The notes: generated by a model from the sequence alone, not told the origin. Positions 25,064-34,870 are shown, counted from the stretch's first letter. The stretch is DNA of 64,000 nt from Burkholderia lata (GCF_902499335.1 NZ_CABVQK010000021.1:62001-126000); one strand, 5' to 3'. Made by a program: numbers and translations.

Positions 25064-26032
25064 ATGAGCGGCGGACTTCCGTTTCCCGCATCCCGCAAGT
25101 CGTTGCCGTCCTCGACGGTCTTCCTGATCCTCGCCGCCGCCACGCTGCTGTCCGGCTGCGGGCTGCTGCCGGTCCAGAATCCGCCCGCGCCGATCAGCGA
25201 GGCGCTCGTCGAGCCCGTCGAGGAAACCGCCGGCGAACCGCTGACGATGCCGCCCGTGCCGGCCCCGACGCATCCGGAAGAACCGGAAGCGCCGAAGAAG
25301 CCGCACCGCGAAGTCACGCGGCCGAAGCCCGTGCAGCGCCCCGAATCGCCGACACCGCCGCCGCCTCCCCCCCCGCCGATCGTGGCGACGCGCCCGCTCG
25401 ACCGCACCCAGATCCATGCGCTGCTCGACAGCGAAGTCGCGCGCCGCAACGGCAAGGTGATCGGCCGCGCGGTCGACATGGTGATCGACGCGAGCGGCAA
25501 GCCGCGGGAGATGATCGTCAACCTGCAGGGCTTCATGGGCGTCGGCGACCGCAAGGTCATCTTCCCGTGGAACGTGTTCCGCTTCACGCCGGGCGGCAAA
25601 CAGGAGCCGATCGTGCTCGATGTGCCGTCGGGCGACCTGACGCCGGCCGCGCGGCCCAAGGCCGTGCCGCTGTCGGGTTCGGCCGCGGCCTCGCCCGCAA
25701 CGCGACTGCCGATGCTCGACAGCGACGTCGAGCGCCCGAACGGCACGAAGATCGGCCGCATCGTCGACGTGCTGATCGACCGCGCATCGCAGCCGCAGGC
25801 GGTCGTGCTCGACCTCGGCGGCCTCGTCAATACCGACCGCCGTTCGATCGCCGCGAGCTGGGGCGCGCTGCGCTTCGTCACGCGCGACAAGGCGCTGCGC
25901 CCGCAACTCGACCTCAACGACGCACAGATCAAGGCGTCGCCGCCCTACGCGGCCGACAAGCCGATCGTCGCGGTCTTCCCGCCCGTTGCCCCGGCACCGG
26001 TGCCGGCTTCGTCTGCGAGTGCGACCCGATGA
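25064..26032 (+). CDS. PRC-barrel domain lipoprotein
   Basis: 322 residues. A signal segment ends in LLSGCGLLP (lipobox near residue 36). A proline-rich linker (about 40-110, with a run of eight prolines) leads to two PRC-barrel-like units: LDSEVARRNGKVIGRAVDMVIDASG and LDSDVERPNGTKIGRIVDVLIDRASQ, each followed by a conserved strand block. PRC barrels are small beta-barrels that bind proteins or RNA; role here unknown. ATG at 25064 follows GGAG by nine bases (a GTG at 25058 is too close). Its stop overlaps the MFS start (ATGA). Confidence 0.82.
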   Translation: MSGGLPFPASRKSLPSSTVFLILAAATLLSGCGLLPVQNPPAPISEALVEPVEETAGEPLTMPPVPAPTHPEEPEAPKKPHREVTRPKPVQRPESPTPPPPPPPPIVATRPLDRTQIHALLDSEVARRNGKVIGRAVDMVIDASGKPREMIVNLQGFMGVGDRKVIFPWNVFRFTPGGKQEPIVLDVPSGDLTPAARPKAVPLSGSAAASPATRLPMLDSDVERPNGTKIGRIVDVLIDRASQPQAVVLDLGGLVNTDRRSIAASWGALRFVTRDKALRPQLDLNDAQIKASPPYAADKPIVAVFPPVAPAPVPASSASATR

Positions 26033-27288
26033 CGATCAAGCATTCCGTCAGCGTACGCAGTCTCCGGTCCCTCGACTGGCTCAACTTCTTCGTTGCAAAC
26101 GTTCAAACAGGGTTCGGTCCGTTCATCGCGTCCTACCTCGCGTCGCACAAGTGGACGCAGGGCGAGATCGGCATGGTGCTGTCGATCGGCACGATCAGCG
26201 CGATGGTCAGCCAGGTGCCGGGCGGCGCGGCCGTCGATGCGCTGAAGAACAAGAAAGGCGCGGCCGCATGGGCGATCGTGGCCATCATCCTGTCCGCGGT
26301 GCTGCTCGCGTCGAGCCCGACGATCGTGCCGGTGATCGCCGCCGAGGTATTCCACGGCTTCGCGAGCTGTATGCTCGTGCCGGCGATGGCCGCGATCTCG
26401 TTCTCGCTCGTCGGCCGCGCCGACCTCGGCGACCGGCTCGGCCGCAACGCGCGCTGGGCATCGATCGGCAGCGCGGTCGCGGCGGGCCTGATGGGGCTCA
26501 CCGGCGAATACTTCTCCGCGCGCGCAGTGTTCTGGCTGACCGCCGTGCTGGCGCTGCCCGCGCTGTTCGCGCTCGCGATGATCCAGCCGACGCACGAGGT
26601 GATCCCGCAGTCGTCGAAACCCGACGACCACGACGAGGCCGGCGAACGCGAAACGCTGCTCGAACTGCTGCGCGACCGCCGGATGCTGATCTTCGCGGCG
26701 TGCGTCGTGCTGTTCCACCTGTCGAACGCCGCGATGCTGAACCTCGCGGCCGGTGAAGTCACGGCCGGGATGGGCGAGAACGTGCAGCTCGTGATCGCCG
26801 CGTGCATCATCGTGCCGCAGGCGATCGTCGCGATGCTGTCGCCGTGGGTCGGCCGCTCCGCGCAACGCTGGGGGCGCCGGCCGATCCTGCTGCTCGGCTT
26901 CTCCGCGCTGCCGGTGCGCGCGCTGCTGTTCGCGGGCGTGAGCAGCCCGTACCTGCTGGTGCCCGTGCAGATGCTCGACGGCATCAGCGCGGCCGTGTTC
27001 GGCGTGATGCTGCCGCTGATCGCGGCCGACGTCGCGGGCGGCAAGGGCCGCTACAACCTGTGCATCGGGCTGTTCGGGCTCGCGGCCGGGATCGGCGCGA
27101 CGCTCAGCACGGCCGCGGCCGGCTATGTTGCCGATCATTTCGGCAATGCCGTCAGCTTCTTCGGGCTCGCGGGCGCCGGTGCGCTCGCAGTGCTGCTGGT
27201 CTGGCTCGTGATGCCCGAAACGCGCGTCGAGAATGGCGACGCGGCCGCCGACGAACCGGCCGCCCCATCGCCCGAACAGGCGCGCTGA
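26029..27288 (+). CDS. MFS transporter
   Basis: 419 residues with about twelve membrane helices. The N-terminal half starts SLDWLNFFVANVQTGFGPFIASYLASHKWTQGEIGMVLS and has GGAAVDALKNKK, a version of the MFS loop 2-3 motif; the second half has WVGRSAQRWGRRPILLLGF, the matching loop 8-9 motif. Substrate not clear. Its ATG overlaps the stop of the PRC-barrel lipoprotein gene, implying coupled expression. Confidence 0.9.
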   Translation: MTIKHSVSVRSLRSLDWLNFFVANVQTGFGPFIASYLASHKWTQGEIGMVLSIGTISAMVSQVPGGAAVDALKNKKGAAAWAIVAIILSAVLLASSPTIVPVIAAEVFHGFASCMLVPAMAAISFSLVGRADLGDRLGRNARWASIGSAVAAGLMGLTGEYFSARAVFWLTAVLALPALFALAMIQPTHEVIPQSSKPDDHDEAGERETLLELLRDRRMLIFAACVVLFHLSNAAMLNLAAGEVTAGMGENVQLVIAACIIVPQAIVAMLSPWVGRSAQRWGRRPILLLGFSALPVRALLFAGVSSPYLLVPVQMLDGISAAVFGVMLPLIAADVAGGKGRYNLCIGLFGLAAGIGATLSTAAAGYVADHFGNAVSFFGLAGAGALAVLLVWLVMPETRVENGDAAADEPAAPSPEQAR

Positions 27289-27326
27289 CACCGGCGCGCC
27301 ATCGTTACCCGCTTCTTGGCCAACGC

Positions 27327-27896
27327 ATGATGGATACGATCAGGACACTCAACGAAGCCCGCCAGCAGATCCAGCAGTCGATCTTCGATCTGTTCAAGGG
27401 GCTGTCATTCAGCGAACGGCTCGCGCAAGGCGGGCTGATGGCGCTCCAGGCCGTGTGCGGCGCGTGCCTCGCGTATGCGATCGGCCGCGCGCTGCACTCC
27501 GAGCAGGCCGTGTGGGCGGCGATCACCGCGATCGCCGTGACCCAGCACAACTACTCGGACACGATGTCACTGTCGCGCGACCAGTTCGTCGGCGCGATGG
27601 TCGGCGGCGTGCTCGGCTTCGCCGGCGCGGCGCTCGGCGGCGACCGCCTCGTCGCGTATGCGATTACCGTCGCGGTCGTGATCGTCTGCTGCTGGTGCCT
27701 GAATGTCGGCAGCGCGGCACGGCTCGGCGGCGTGACCGCGACGATCGTGCTGCTGTTTCCGGGCAACGGCCCGCTGTGGGACATTCCGCTGATACGGCTC
27801 GGCGAGGTGACGCTCGGCACCGTGTGTGCGCTGGGCGTGTGCTGGGTGATGTCGAAAATCGAGCGCCGCTGGTTCCGTCACGCAGCGGCAAAGTAA
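27327..27896 (+). CDS. short FUSC family membrane protein
   Basis: 189 residues with about six hydrophobic segments. AVWAAITAIAVTQHNYSDTMSLSRDQFVGAMVGGVLGF resembles the FUSC/aromatic acid exporter (AaeB-like) membrane domain, in which a conserved R-xx-G-t-x-G loop follows the second helix. Full AaeB proteins have two such halves; this is a half-sized version without the cytoplasmic domain. It lies 38 bp after the MFS gene on the same strand. An N-terminal extension, MMDTIRTLNEARQQIQQS, is amphipathic. Confidence 0.82.
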   Translation: MMDTIRTLNEARQQIQQSIFDLFKGLSFSERLAQGGLMALQAVCGACLAYAIGRALHSEQAVWAAITAIAVTQHNYSDTMSLSRDQFVGAMVGGVLGFAGAALGGDRLVAYAITVAVVIVCCWCLNVGSAARLGGVTATIVLLFPGNGPLWDIPLIRLGEVTLGTVCALGVCWVMSKIERRWFRHAAAK

Positions 27897-27911
27897 CGCG
27901 GTAGACCGGCT

Positions 27912-27949
27912 GCCCGGCCCGCATCGCGGCGTCGCGATACGTGCCGGGC
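27912..27949. repeat. inverted repeat between convergent FUSC and rcnB-like genes
   Basis: GCCCGGC (27912-27918) pairs with GCCGGGC (27943-27949), with an inner pair ATCGCG / CGCGAT, giving a two-part hairpin in the 64-bp space between convergent genes. There is no T-run on either strand, so termination would have to be factor-assisted; the position suggests it. Confidence 0.4.
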
Positions 27950-27960
27950 GATCGGCAAGT

Positions 27961-28341
27961 TCAGTCGCCGATGCGCAGCACGATGCCGGAGCCGATCTGC
28001 ACCAACAGGTGATCCCCGCCGACGCCGACCCATTGATAGCCGCGCGGCGGCGGGCTCAGGCGATAGCCGCGCCAGTCGTCGATCACGTACTGGCGATCGC
28101 GGAACTCGGGGGGAAGCCGGTCGCCTTTGTGCCACTCGCGGCGCGGCTGGTCGGCCCAGCGCGGCGGCACGTCGTCCTCATGACGCATCTGGCCGGGCGG
28201 CATGTGTTTCGGGCCATGGCCGCGCTGCATGCCGTGGCCGCCCTGGTCGTTGTGGTTGTCGTGGTCCTGCGCCATCGCGGCCGGCGCGGCGAAACCTGCC
28301 GCGATCAGCGCGGCCAGCATCATCCCGTGCATCTTCTTCAT
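27961..28341 (-). CDS. RcnB family periplasmic protein
   Basis: 126 residues: signal peptide (residues 1-23, ending AAMAQ), a His/Asp/Met-rich stretch (DHDNHNDQGGHGMQRGHGPKHM) that could bind metal, then the RcnB-type domain: LPPEFRDRQYVIDDWRGYRLSPPPRGYQWVGVGGDHLLVQIGSGIVLRI. RcnB in E. coli affects nickel and cobalt homeostasis; many relatives have no tested role. GGAGGG lies upstream of the ATG at 28341. Confidence 0.85.
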   Translation of the reverse strand: MKKMHGMMLAALIAAGFAAPAAMAQDHDNHNDQGGHGMQRGHGPKHMPPGQMRHEDDVPPRWADQPRREWHKGDRLPPEFRDRQYVIDDWRGYRLSPPPRGYQWVGVGGDHLLVQIGSGIVLRIGD

Positions 28342-28447
28342 CGTGCCTTCCCTCCGTGTTGTCACGTCGAACGAAACCACTCGAACTACCCGATGAAGAC
28401 TAGCACACGCTTTCGCGGGGCCACATGACCGCGAACATGACCGCGCG

Positions 28448-30229
28448 TTACGCCGCCTGCTGCTGGTACTGGATCCGGTGCAGGTGCGCGTAGAGGCCGC
28501 CGTGGCGCAGCAATTCGTCGTGGCTGCCCTCTTCGACGATCTTGCCGGCCTCGAGCACGAGGATGCGGTCCGCGCGCTCGATCGTCGACAGCCGGTGCGC
28601 GATCACGAGCGTCGTGCGGCCTTCCATCAGCCGTTCGAGCGCGGCCTGCACGTGGCGCTCCGACTCCGAATCGAGCGCCGACGTCGCTTCGTCGAGGATC
28701 AGGATCGGCGCGTCCTTGTAGATCGCGCGCGCGATCGCGAGCCGCTGGCGCTGGCCGCCGGACAGCCGCATCCCGTTGCCGCCGACGAGCGTGTCGAGCC
28801 CGTCGGGCATCGCAGCAACCGCATCGGCGAGGTTCGCGGCCTCGAGCGCGGCCTGCACGCGCACCCGGTCGGGCGTCTGCCCGTACGCGACGTTCGCGGC
28901 GATCGTGTCGTTGAACAGCACGACGTCCTGGCTCACCATCGCCATCTGGCTGCGCAGCGCGTGGAGGTCGTAGTCGGCAACCGGCACGCCGTCGACCAGG
29001 ATCGCACCGCCGGTCGGGTCGAAGAAGCGCGGCAGCAGGTTCACGAGCGTCGTCTTCCCGCTGCCGGACGGGCCCGCGAGCGCGATCATTTCACCCGGCG
29101 CGACCTTGAACGAGATGCGGTCGAGCGTCGGCCGCTCGGCCGCGCCGTAGTCGAACGACACGTTGCGGAACTCGATGTCGCCGCGCGCATGTGCCAGCGG
29201 CCGGCCGCCGCCCTGCGGCTCGGCCGGTTCGTCGATCAGCCCGAAGATCAGCTCGGCGGCCGTCATCCCGCGCTGCAGCGGCTGGTTGACGTCGATCAGG
29301 TGCTTGAGCGGCGAGATCACCAGCAGCATCGACGTGACGAACGCGACGAAGCCGCCGACCGTCGTCTGGTCGTTCGACGACTGCACGACCGCGATCGTGA
29401 TCACGACCGCGAGCGCGATCGACGCGAGGAACTGCGTGAGCGGCTGAGCGAGGCCGCCGGAGACCGTCATGCGCATCGCGTAGCCGCGCAGGCGCTTGCT
29501 CATCTGCGTGAAGCGGTCCATCTCGTACGCTTCGCCGTTGTGCACCTTGACGACCTTGTAGCCGCCGACCGTCTCCTCGACGATGTACGACAGCTCGTTG
29601 GTCAGCGTCTGGTGCTCACGGTTCAGGCGGCGCAGGCGGCGGTTGATCTTGCTGACGAGCCAGCCGATGCCGGGCAGGATCACCGCGACGATCAGCGTGA
29701 GCCGCCAGTTCAGGTAGAACAGGTAGCCGAGCAGGAAGATCACCGTCAGCGAATCGCGCACGAGCGTGACCATCACGCCCGTCAGCACCGACAGGATCTG
29801 GTTGACCTCGAACACGATCGCGTTGATCACCGTGCTCGCGGTCTCGCGCTGGAAGAACGACGCGCTCGTGTGGAGCATCCGCTGGAACATTTCGAGCCGC
29901 AACTGCAGCAGGATGCGGTTCGATACATAGTTGAGCAGGTAATTCGACGTGTACTGCGACACGCCGCGCACGAGCGCGAGGCCGATCACCGCGACCGGCA
30001 CGTACCATTTCGCGCTGTCGCTTCCATGCGCGCCGAAGCCGTGGTCGAGGAGCGGCTTGAGCAGCGCCGGGATACCGGCCTCGGTGGCCGCGACGACGCC
30101 CATCGTCATCACGGCGAGCACCACGATGCCGATCAGCGGCCGGATGTACGGCCACAGGCGCTTGAGGACCGTCACGGGCGAGGTGCCCGTGCCGTCCATC
30201 GGTTTGCGAAGAGTGTTCTGGGTTTCCAA
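28448..30229 (-). CDS. msbA: MsbA lipid A flippase (ABC exporter)
   Basis: 593 residues: six membrane helices (about 25-330) and an ATPase domain with Walker A GPSGSGKTT near residue 384, signature LSGGQRQR near 487, and Walker B ILILDEATSALD. It flips lipid A-core across the inner membrane as a homodimer. The start is TTG at 30229, supported by GAAGGA five bases upstream; the first in-frame ATG is 10 codons later. It heads an LPS-related block together with the divergent glycosyltransferase. A TATAAT on the minus strand (30322-30317) may be its -10. Confidence 0.94.
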   Translation of the reverse strand: METQNTLRKPMDGTGTSPVTVLKRLWPYIRPLIGIVVLAVMTMGVVAATEAGIPALLKPLLDHGFGAHGSDSAKWYVPVAVIGLALVRGVSQYTSNYLLNYVSNRILLQLRLEMFQRMLHTSASFFQRETASTVINAIVFEVNQILSVLTGVMVTLVRDSLTVIFLLGYLFYLNWRLTLIVAVILPGIGWLVSKINRRLRRLNREHQTLTNELSYIVEETVGGYKVVKVHNGEAYEMDRFTQMSKRLRGYAMRMTVSGGLAQPLTQFLASIALAVVITIAVVQSSNDQTTVGGFVAFVTSMLLVISPLKHLIDVNQPLQRGMTAAELIFGLIDEPAEPQGGGRPLAHARGDIEFRNVSFDYGAAERPTLDRISFKVAPGEMIALAGPSGSGKTTLVNLLPRFFDPTGGAILVDGVPVADYDLHALRSQMAMVSQDVVLFNDTIAANVAYGQTPDRVRVQAALEAANLADAVAAMPDGLDTLVGGNGMRLSGGQRQRLAIARAIYKDAPILILDEATSALDSESERHVQAALERLMEGRTTLVIAHRLSTIERADRILVLEAGKIVEEGSHDELLRHGGLYAHLHRIQYQQQAA

Positions 30230-30423
30230 GGCAATCCTTCTTGAGCCGCGAAGCGGCGCCCGGACGTGGCCGCCCGGGATTTCGCCCTGTCGGGCGGGTG
30301 CCGAAAAGGGCTCAACATTATAGCCGCACCGCCCCGGCCGGCACGGTCATGGCCGACGCGGGCGGCGGCCGGGCCGCGGGTATACTGCCGCTCACCGTTT
30401 TCTCCGCCTTTTCCGACGATTTC

Positions 30424-31176
30424 ATGGCTGAACCCTCCCTCGGCGTCGCCCTCATCGCCCTCAACGCGTCCGCGCGGCTCGCGCAGTGCCTGGCCGCGCT
30501 GTCGTTCGCCGACGACGTCGTCGTCATCGACGGCGGCAGCACCGACGATACCGTCGCGATCGCGCAGGCGCACGGCGCGCGTGTGATCGTCGAGCGCGAC
30601 TGGCCGGGCTTCGGCCCGCAGAAGAACCGCGCACTCGACGCGCTCGACACCGACTGGATCCTGTCCCTCGATACCGACGAAGTCGTCACCCCGGAACTCG
30701 CGCAGTCGATCCGCGACACGATCCGCGCGCCGGCCGCGCAGGTCTTTGCGGTCGACCGGCTGTCGAGCTTCTGCGGCCAGTGGATCCATCACAGCGGCTG
30801 GTATCCGGACTGGATCCCGCGCCTGTTCCGGCGCGGCGCCGCGCGCTTCTCGGACGATCTCGTGCACGAGCGCCTCGTGTTCGACGGCGCCGCGCAGCGC
30901 CTGTCCGGCAAGCTGATGCACTACTCGTACGAGGATTTCGAAACCGTCGTGCGCAAGCTCGACGCATATTCGACGGCCGGCGCCCGCCAGCGCCGCACGG
31001 CCGGCCAGCGCGGCGGCTTCGGCAAGGCGCTCGCGCGCGGCGCCTGGGCGTTCGTGCGCACCTACGTGCTGCGACGCGGCTTCCTCGACGGCCGCGCAGG
31101 CTTCATGATCGCCGTGTTCAACGCGGAAACCGTGTACTACCGCTTCCTGAAGCTCGGCCACGAACGGGCGCGCTGA
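30424..31176 (+). CDS. family 2 glycosyltransferase, WaaE/KdtX-like
   Basis: 250 residues. GT-A fold with VALIALNASARLAQCLAAL, DDVVVIDGGSTDDTV and LSLDTDEVVTPEL (DXD-like acidic motif), and the GPQKNRALD segment typical of the WaaE/KdtX group that adds glucose or heptose to the inner LPS core. The C-terminal part holds RRGFLDGRAGF, also usual for that group. The start MAEPSLGVAL was chosen for fit with the family; a TATACT at 30381-30386 may be its -10. Divergent from msbA. Confidence 0.87.
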   Translation: MAEPSLGVALIALNASARLAQCLAALSFADDVVVIDGGSTDDTVAIAQAHGARVIVERDWPGFGPQKNRALDALDTDWILSLDTDEVVTPELAQSIRDTIRAPAAQVFAVDRLSSFCGQWIHHSGWYPDWIPRLFRRGAARFSDDLVHERLVFDGAAQRLSGKLMHYSYEDFETVVRKLDAYSTAGARQRRTAGQRGGFGKALARGAWAFVRTYVLRRGFLDGRAGFMIAVFNAETVYYRFLKLGHERAR

Positions 31177-31296
31177 GCGCCCAACCGGCACGCAACCGGC
31201 CCGGCGTTACAATGCCGGGCTGCCCGCGCCGCGCGTGCCCGCCCGACCGGCGGTGCCGCGCGCCGCCCGCCACGACGACCACCGAATCCGACCGCC

Positions 31297-32139
31297 ATGT
31301 TCTCCATCATCATTCCGACCTGGAACAACCTGCCGTACCTCAAGCTCGTCGTCGACAGCCTGCGCCGCCACTCCGCGTACGACCACCAGATCATCGTACA
31401 CGTGAACGACGGCTCGGACGGCACGCTCGACTGGGTGCGCAGCGAAGGCATCGAACACACCGCGTCGCCGACCAACATCGGCATCTGCCACGCGGTGAAC
31501 TGGGCCGCCGCGCGCGCCACGCGCGACTACGTCGTCTACATGAACGACGACATGTTCTGCTGCCCCGGCTGGGACACGGCGCTCGTGCGCCGCATCGAAC
31601 AGATGCCGACCGACCTCTTCATGCTGTCGGGCACGATGGTCGAGCCGGTCGACACGCGCAACCCGTGCGTCGTGGTCAGCAATTTCGGCCGCGACGCCGA
31701 ACATTTCGACGCGGCGGGCCTCGTCGCGGCGGCCCCGAAGCTCGCGCGCGCGGACTGGCTCGGCTCGACCTGGCCGCCGACGCTCGTGCACCGCGACTGG
31801 TGGAACCGGATCGGCGGCTACAGCAGCGAACTGTCGCCCGGCATGAGCAGCGACAACGACTTCTCGATGAAATTCTGGGATGCCGGCTGCCGGATCTTCG
31901 TCGGCGTCGGCGACAGCCTCGTTTACCACTTCCAGCAGAAGAGCACGGGCAAGATCGTCAAGAACGACGGCCGCCGCCAGTTCCTGAACAAATGGGGCAT
32001 GACCCAGGCGACGTTCGACCGCTACTACCTGCATCGCGGCGAGCCGGCCGGCACGAACATCGTGCTCGACACGCCGGCTGTGGAAGGCCGCCTGAAGCGC
32101 GCGCTGCTGCGCTCGCGGATCAAGCGCGCCTTCAGCTGA
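31297..32139 (+). CDS. family 2 glycosyltransferase
   Basis: 280 residues. It starts FSIIIPTWNNLPYLKLVVDSL and has HVNDGSDGTLDW and VVYMNDDMFCCPGWD, a GT-A nucleotide-sugar binding site with the acidic NDD motif. The C-terminal half has SDNDFSMKFWDAGCR, where the conserved Asp probably acts as base. It lies between the WaaE-like gene and waaL, so a role in LPS core or O-antigen assembly in the cytoplasm is likely, but donor and acceptor cannot be read. Confidence 0.85.
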   Translation: MFSIIIPTWNNLPYLKLVVDSLRRHSAYDHQIIVHVNDGSDGTLDWVRSEGIEHTASPTNIGICHAVNWAAARATRDYVVYMNDDMFCCPGWDTALVRRIEQMPTDLFMLSGTMVEPVDTRNPCVVVSNFGRDAEHFDAAGLVAAAPKLARADWLGSTWPPTLVHRDWWNRIGGYSSELSPGMSSDNDFSMKFWDAGCRIFVGVGDSLVYHFQQKSTGKIVKNDGRRQFLNKWGMTQATFDRYYLHRGEPAGTNIVLDTPAVEGRLKRALLRSRIKRAFS

Positions 32140-32274
32140 TCAGACCCCGAAAACAGCACGGAAACGCCCCCTGCTTCGCGTATACTCTGCGCCGTTCGCC
32201 CCGGATCTCCCGCCGGAGCGCGCGGCGCGCAGTACGAAGTCCGCAAGCCGCATTCGTCCATTCGACAGGTTCCG

Positions 32275-33555
32275 ATGCTTTCGTTTTCCGCTCCCGCCTC
32301 GCGGCGCCTGACCGCCGCCCGTGCATTCGCCGTCGCCGCACTCTGCATGGTGCCCGTCTCGACCGCGCTGACCAACGTGTTCTGCGGGCTGTTCGCCGCC
32401 ACGCTCGTGATTTCACCCGAATTCTGGCGTGACCTGCGCTCGTTCGTCACCGACCCGGCTTCACTCGCGGCGCTGCTGATCCTGGCCGCGCTGGCTGCCA
32501 GCGTCACCTATACGGTCGCGCCGCACAACAAGGCGTGGAACTGGGTCGCCAAATACGACAAGCTGCTGCTGCTGCCGTTCGCCGTGCTCGCGTTCCGCCA
32601 TTCGAACTGGGCGCCGATCGTGCGGCGCTGCTGGTTCGGCACGCTGTGCGTGATCCTGCTGCTGTCGACCACCAACTATCTCGGCCTGACCGCGATCGGG
32701 CCCGCACATGCGACCGAGCTGCCGCTGTCGCGCGCCTGGGTGTTCAAGAACCACATCGCCGCCGGCATGTTCGGCGCGCTGCTGTTCTACCAGGCGGCCG
32801 ATCTCGCGCTGGCGGCCCGCACGGCGCTGTCGCGCGCCGCGTATGCGGGCGTCGCCGCGTGGTCGCTCGTCAACGTGTTCGTGATGCTGCAGGGACGTAC
32901 CGGGCAGGTCATCGCGCTGCTGCTGATCCTCGTCGTCGCCGTGCGTTTCGTGCTGTTGCTGCGCCGGCAATCGGCGCTGCGCGCGGGGCTCGCCGCCGGC
33001 GTGTTCGTACTGGCCGGCATCGCGCTCGTGGTCGCCGCGTGCACGGTTCACAACGGCCGGCTCACGAAGGTCGTGACGGAAGTGCAGCAGTACCGGCAGA
33101 GCGATGCGGCCACGTCCACCGGGCTTCGCCTCGAGTGGTACAAGAAGGGGCTCGAGCTGTATCGCCAGCGCCCCGTGATCGGCTATGGCGCGGGCGGCCT
33201 GGAGTCGGAGTTCGAGCGGCTGACGGCCGGCAAGACGGCAGCCGAAGGCCAGCTCACGTCGAACCCGCACAACGAATACCTGCTGATGGCCGTGCAGCTC
33301 GGCACGCTCGGCTTGCTGCTGTTCATCAACCTGATCGTGCAGATCGCACGCGGCAGCCGCACGCTCGATCCGCGCTCGCGGCATCTGCTGCTCGCCTGGC
33401 TCGCGATTTTCGCGATCGGCAGTCTCGCGAATTCGCTGCTGCTCGATTTCGCCGAAGGGCACCTGATCGTGCTGCTGGCCGGCATCCTGCTCGGCTGCGG
33501 CGAGCGCGGTGAGGCGCTGCCGCGCGAGACGTCGGCGATCCGGCGCAGCGCGTAA
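32275..33555 (+). CDS. waaL: O-antigen ligase
   Basis: 426 residues with about 10-12 membrane helices and the large periplasmic loop of the Wzy_C/WaaL family. The loop has RLEWYKKGLELYRQRPVIGYGAGGLESEF, and NPHNEYLLMAVQLGTLGLLLF carries the conserved His. WaaL joins undecaprenyl-linked O-antigen to lipid A-core in the periplasm. Context (msbA, WaaE-like, heptosyltransferase-like genes) supports this over a Wzy polymerase. A TATACT (32179-32184) lies upstream. Confidence 0.88.
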   Translation: MLSFSAPASRRLTAARAFAVAALCMVPVSTALTNVFCGLFAATLVISPEFWRDLRSFVTDPASLAALLILAALAASVTYTVAPHNKAWNWVAKYDKLLLLPFAVLAFRHSNWAPIVRRCWFGTLCVILLLSTTNYLGLTAIGPAHATELPLSRAWVFKNHIAAGMFGALLFYQAADLALAARTALSRAAYAGVAAWSLVNVFVMLQGRTGQVIALLLILVVAVRFVLLLRRQSALRAGLAAGVFVLAGIALVVAACTVHNGRLTKVVTEVQQYRQSDAATSTGLRLEWYKKGLELYRQRPVIGYGAGGLESEFERLTAGKTAAEGQLTSNPHNEYLLMAVQLGTLGLLLFINLIVQIARGSRTLDPRSRHLLLAWLAIFAIGSLANSLLLDFAEGHLIVLLAGILLGCGERGEALPRETSAIRRSA

Positions 33556-33571
33556 CGCGCAACGGCCCATG

Positions 33572-33604
33572 CTCCGCTGGCGGCCGGCTTAGGCCGCAGC
33601 GGAG
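33572..33604. terminator. strong hairpin between convergent waaL and GT9 genes
   Basis: CTCCGCTGGCGGCC (33572-33585) and GGCCGCAGCGGAG (33592-33604) form a 13-bp stem with one bulged G and a six-base loop, 17 bp after the waaL stop. No T-run follows on either strand, so it is not a classical intrinsic terminator; it may stabilise 3' ends or assist termination. Confidence 0.45.
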
Positions 33605-33691
33605 TTCACGACCTTCGAAGGAAAACGGGCTGCGCGGCGCGTCGCGACACAAGCCGCCTGCGTCCAGCAAGAAACGCGCGTCGCCCGCGCG

Positions 33692-34870
33692 TCAGTCGGA
33701 CCCGGTGCGATGCAGTCGCGACGTATCGACGACGGATTCGGCCGGGCCCGGCGGATTCAGCCCGAGCATCTCGGCCGCCGCGGCTTTCACGCGCTGCGCA
33801 CCAAGATTGACGAGGCAGTCGCTGCGGCTGTCGACCTTGCGCTCGCAGCCCTCATGCCGGCACGGCACGCAATCGCCCTCCCCCTGCAGCAGCCACACGT
33901 TCCCGTGCCGCCCCGAGCCGCGCAGCGGCCACGGATTCTCGGTCGCGGGCCAGTGCTGCGGCCACGGCCCCCAGCGCACGGGGTCGGACGGGCCGAACAG
34001 CGCGATCGTGTCGGTGCCCGTCGCGGCCGCGACGTGCGTCGCGCCGGTGTCGGGCCCGATGAAGAGCCGTGCTCGCCGCACGAGTTCGGCGCTTTCGCCG
34101 AACGTCAGGCGTCCGACCAGGTTCAGCACGTCGCCGCCCGCTTCGGCCGCGACCTGTTCCGCATACTCGCGCTCGCTGTCGGCCGGGCCGCCCGACAGCG
34201 CGACCGCGAAACCGTGCTCGCGCAGCCAGCCGATCATCTCGACCCAGCCGTCGAGCCGCCATTGCTTGTAACGAAACATCGGATACGGATGCAGGACGAC
34301 CAACGGCTTGCCGTCGCGGATCGCCGGCGACTCGGCGAGCCACGCGTCGAAGCGCGCGCGCCGTGCGGGATCGTCGCCGATGCCGGGCGCAACGACCTCG
34401 GACACCGGCTCGATGCCGATCACCGGCGCGAGTGCGAGCGTGCTGACGACCGTGTGCGCGGATTCGTGATGATTGATCGCGATCCCGTTCAGCATCATCC
34501 GCGTGAGCCACGTCACGCGGTTCGGATCGACGAGGCCTACCCGCTTGCGGCCCGCGAACCAGCTGTAGAAGCGCGGCCGATCGGAGCTCAGCGCCGCGCA
34601 CGCAAGATCGTAGCGGCGCCACATCGACAGCGCGTCGCGCAGCCGCTCGCCGAATCCCGCGCGCTGCGCGACGACGATTACGCGCCGCACGTCCGGATTG
34701 TGCTCGAGCACGCCTTCGGTGCCGCGAAACACCAGCATGTCGATCTGCGCTTCCGGCCAGCGGGCCTTCAACGAACGGACGAGCGGCGTGGTCAGCAGCA
34801 CGTCGCCGATACGGCGCGGCGCGGCAACGAGGATGGTTCTGGGCGGGCGGGCAGAAGAAAACAGGGCCAC
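33692..34870 (-). CDS. family 9 glycosyltransferase (heptosyltransferase-like)
   Basis: About 392 residues from the GTG at 34870. RTILVAAPRRIGDVLLTTPLVRSLKARWP is the family 9 N-terminus, and GPDTGATHVAAATGTDTIALFGPSDP the C-terminal donor-site motif of ADP-heptose transferases. A Cys-rich end (GDCVPCRHEGCERKVDSRSDCL) is common in this group. It probably adds heptose to the LPS core in the cytoplasm. A TTG at 34909 would add 13 residues; neither start has a clear ribosome site. Convergent with waaL. Confidence 0.85.
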   Translation of the reverse strand: MALFSSARPPRTILVAAPRRIGDVLLTTPLVRSLKARWPEAQIDMLVFRGTEGVLEHNPDVRRVIVVAQRAGFGERLRDALSMWRRYDLACAALSSDRPRFYSWFAGRKRVGLVDPNRVTWLTRMMLNGIAINHHESAHTVVSTLALAPVIGIEPVSEVVAPGIGDDPARRARFDAWLAESPAIRDGKPLVVLHPYPMFRYKQWRLDGWVEMIGWLREHGFAVALSGGPADSEREYAEQVAAEAGGDVLNLVGRLTFGESAELVRRARLFIGPDTGATHVAAATGTDTIALFGPSDPVRWGPWPQHWPATENPWPLRGSGRHGNVWLLQGEGDCVPCRHEGCERKVDSRSDCLVNLGAQRVKAAAAEMLGLNPPGPAESVVDTSRLHRTGSD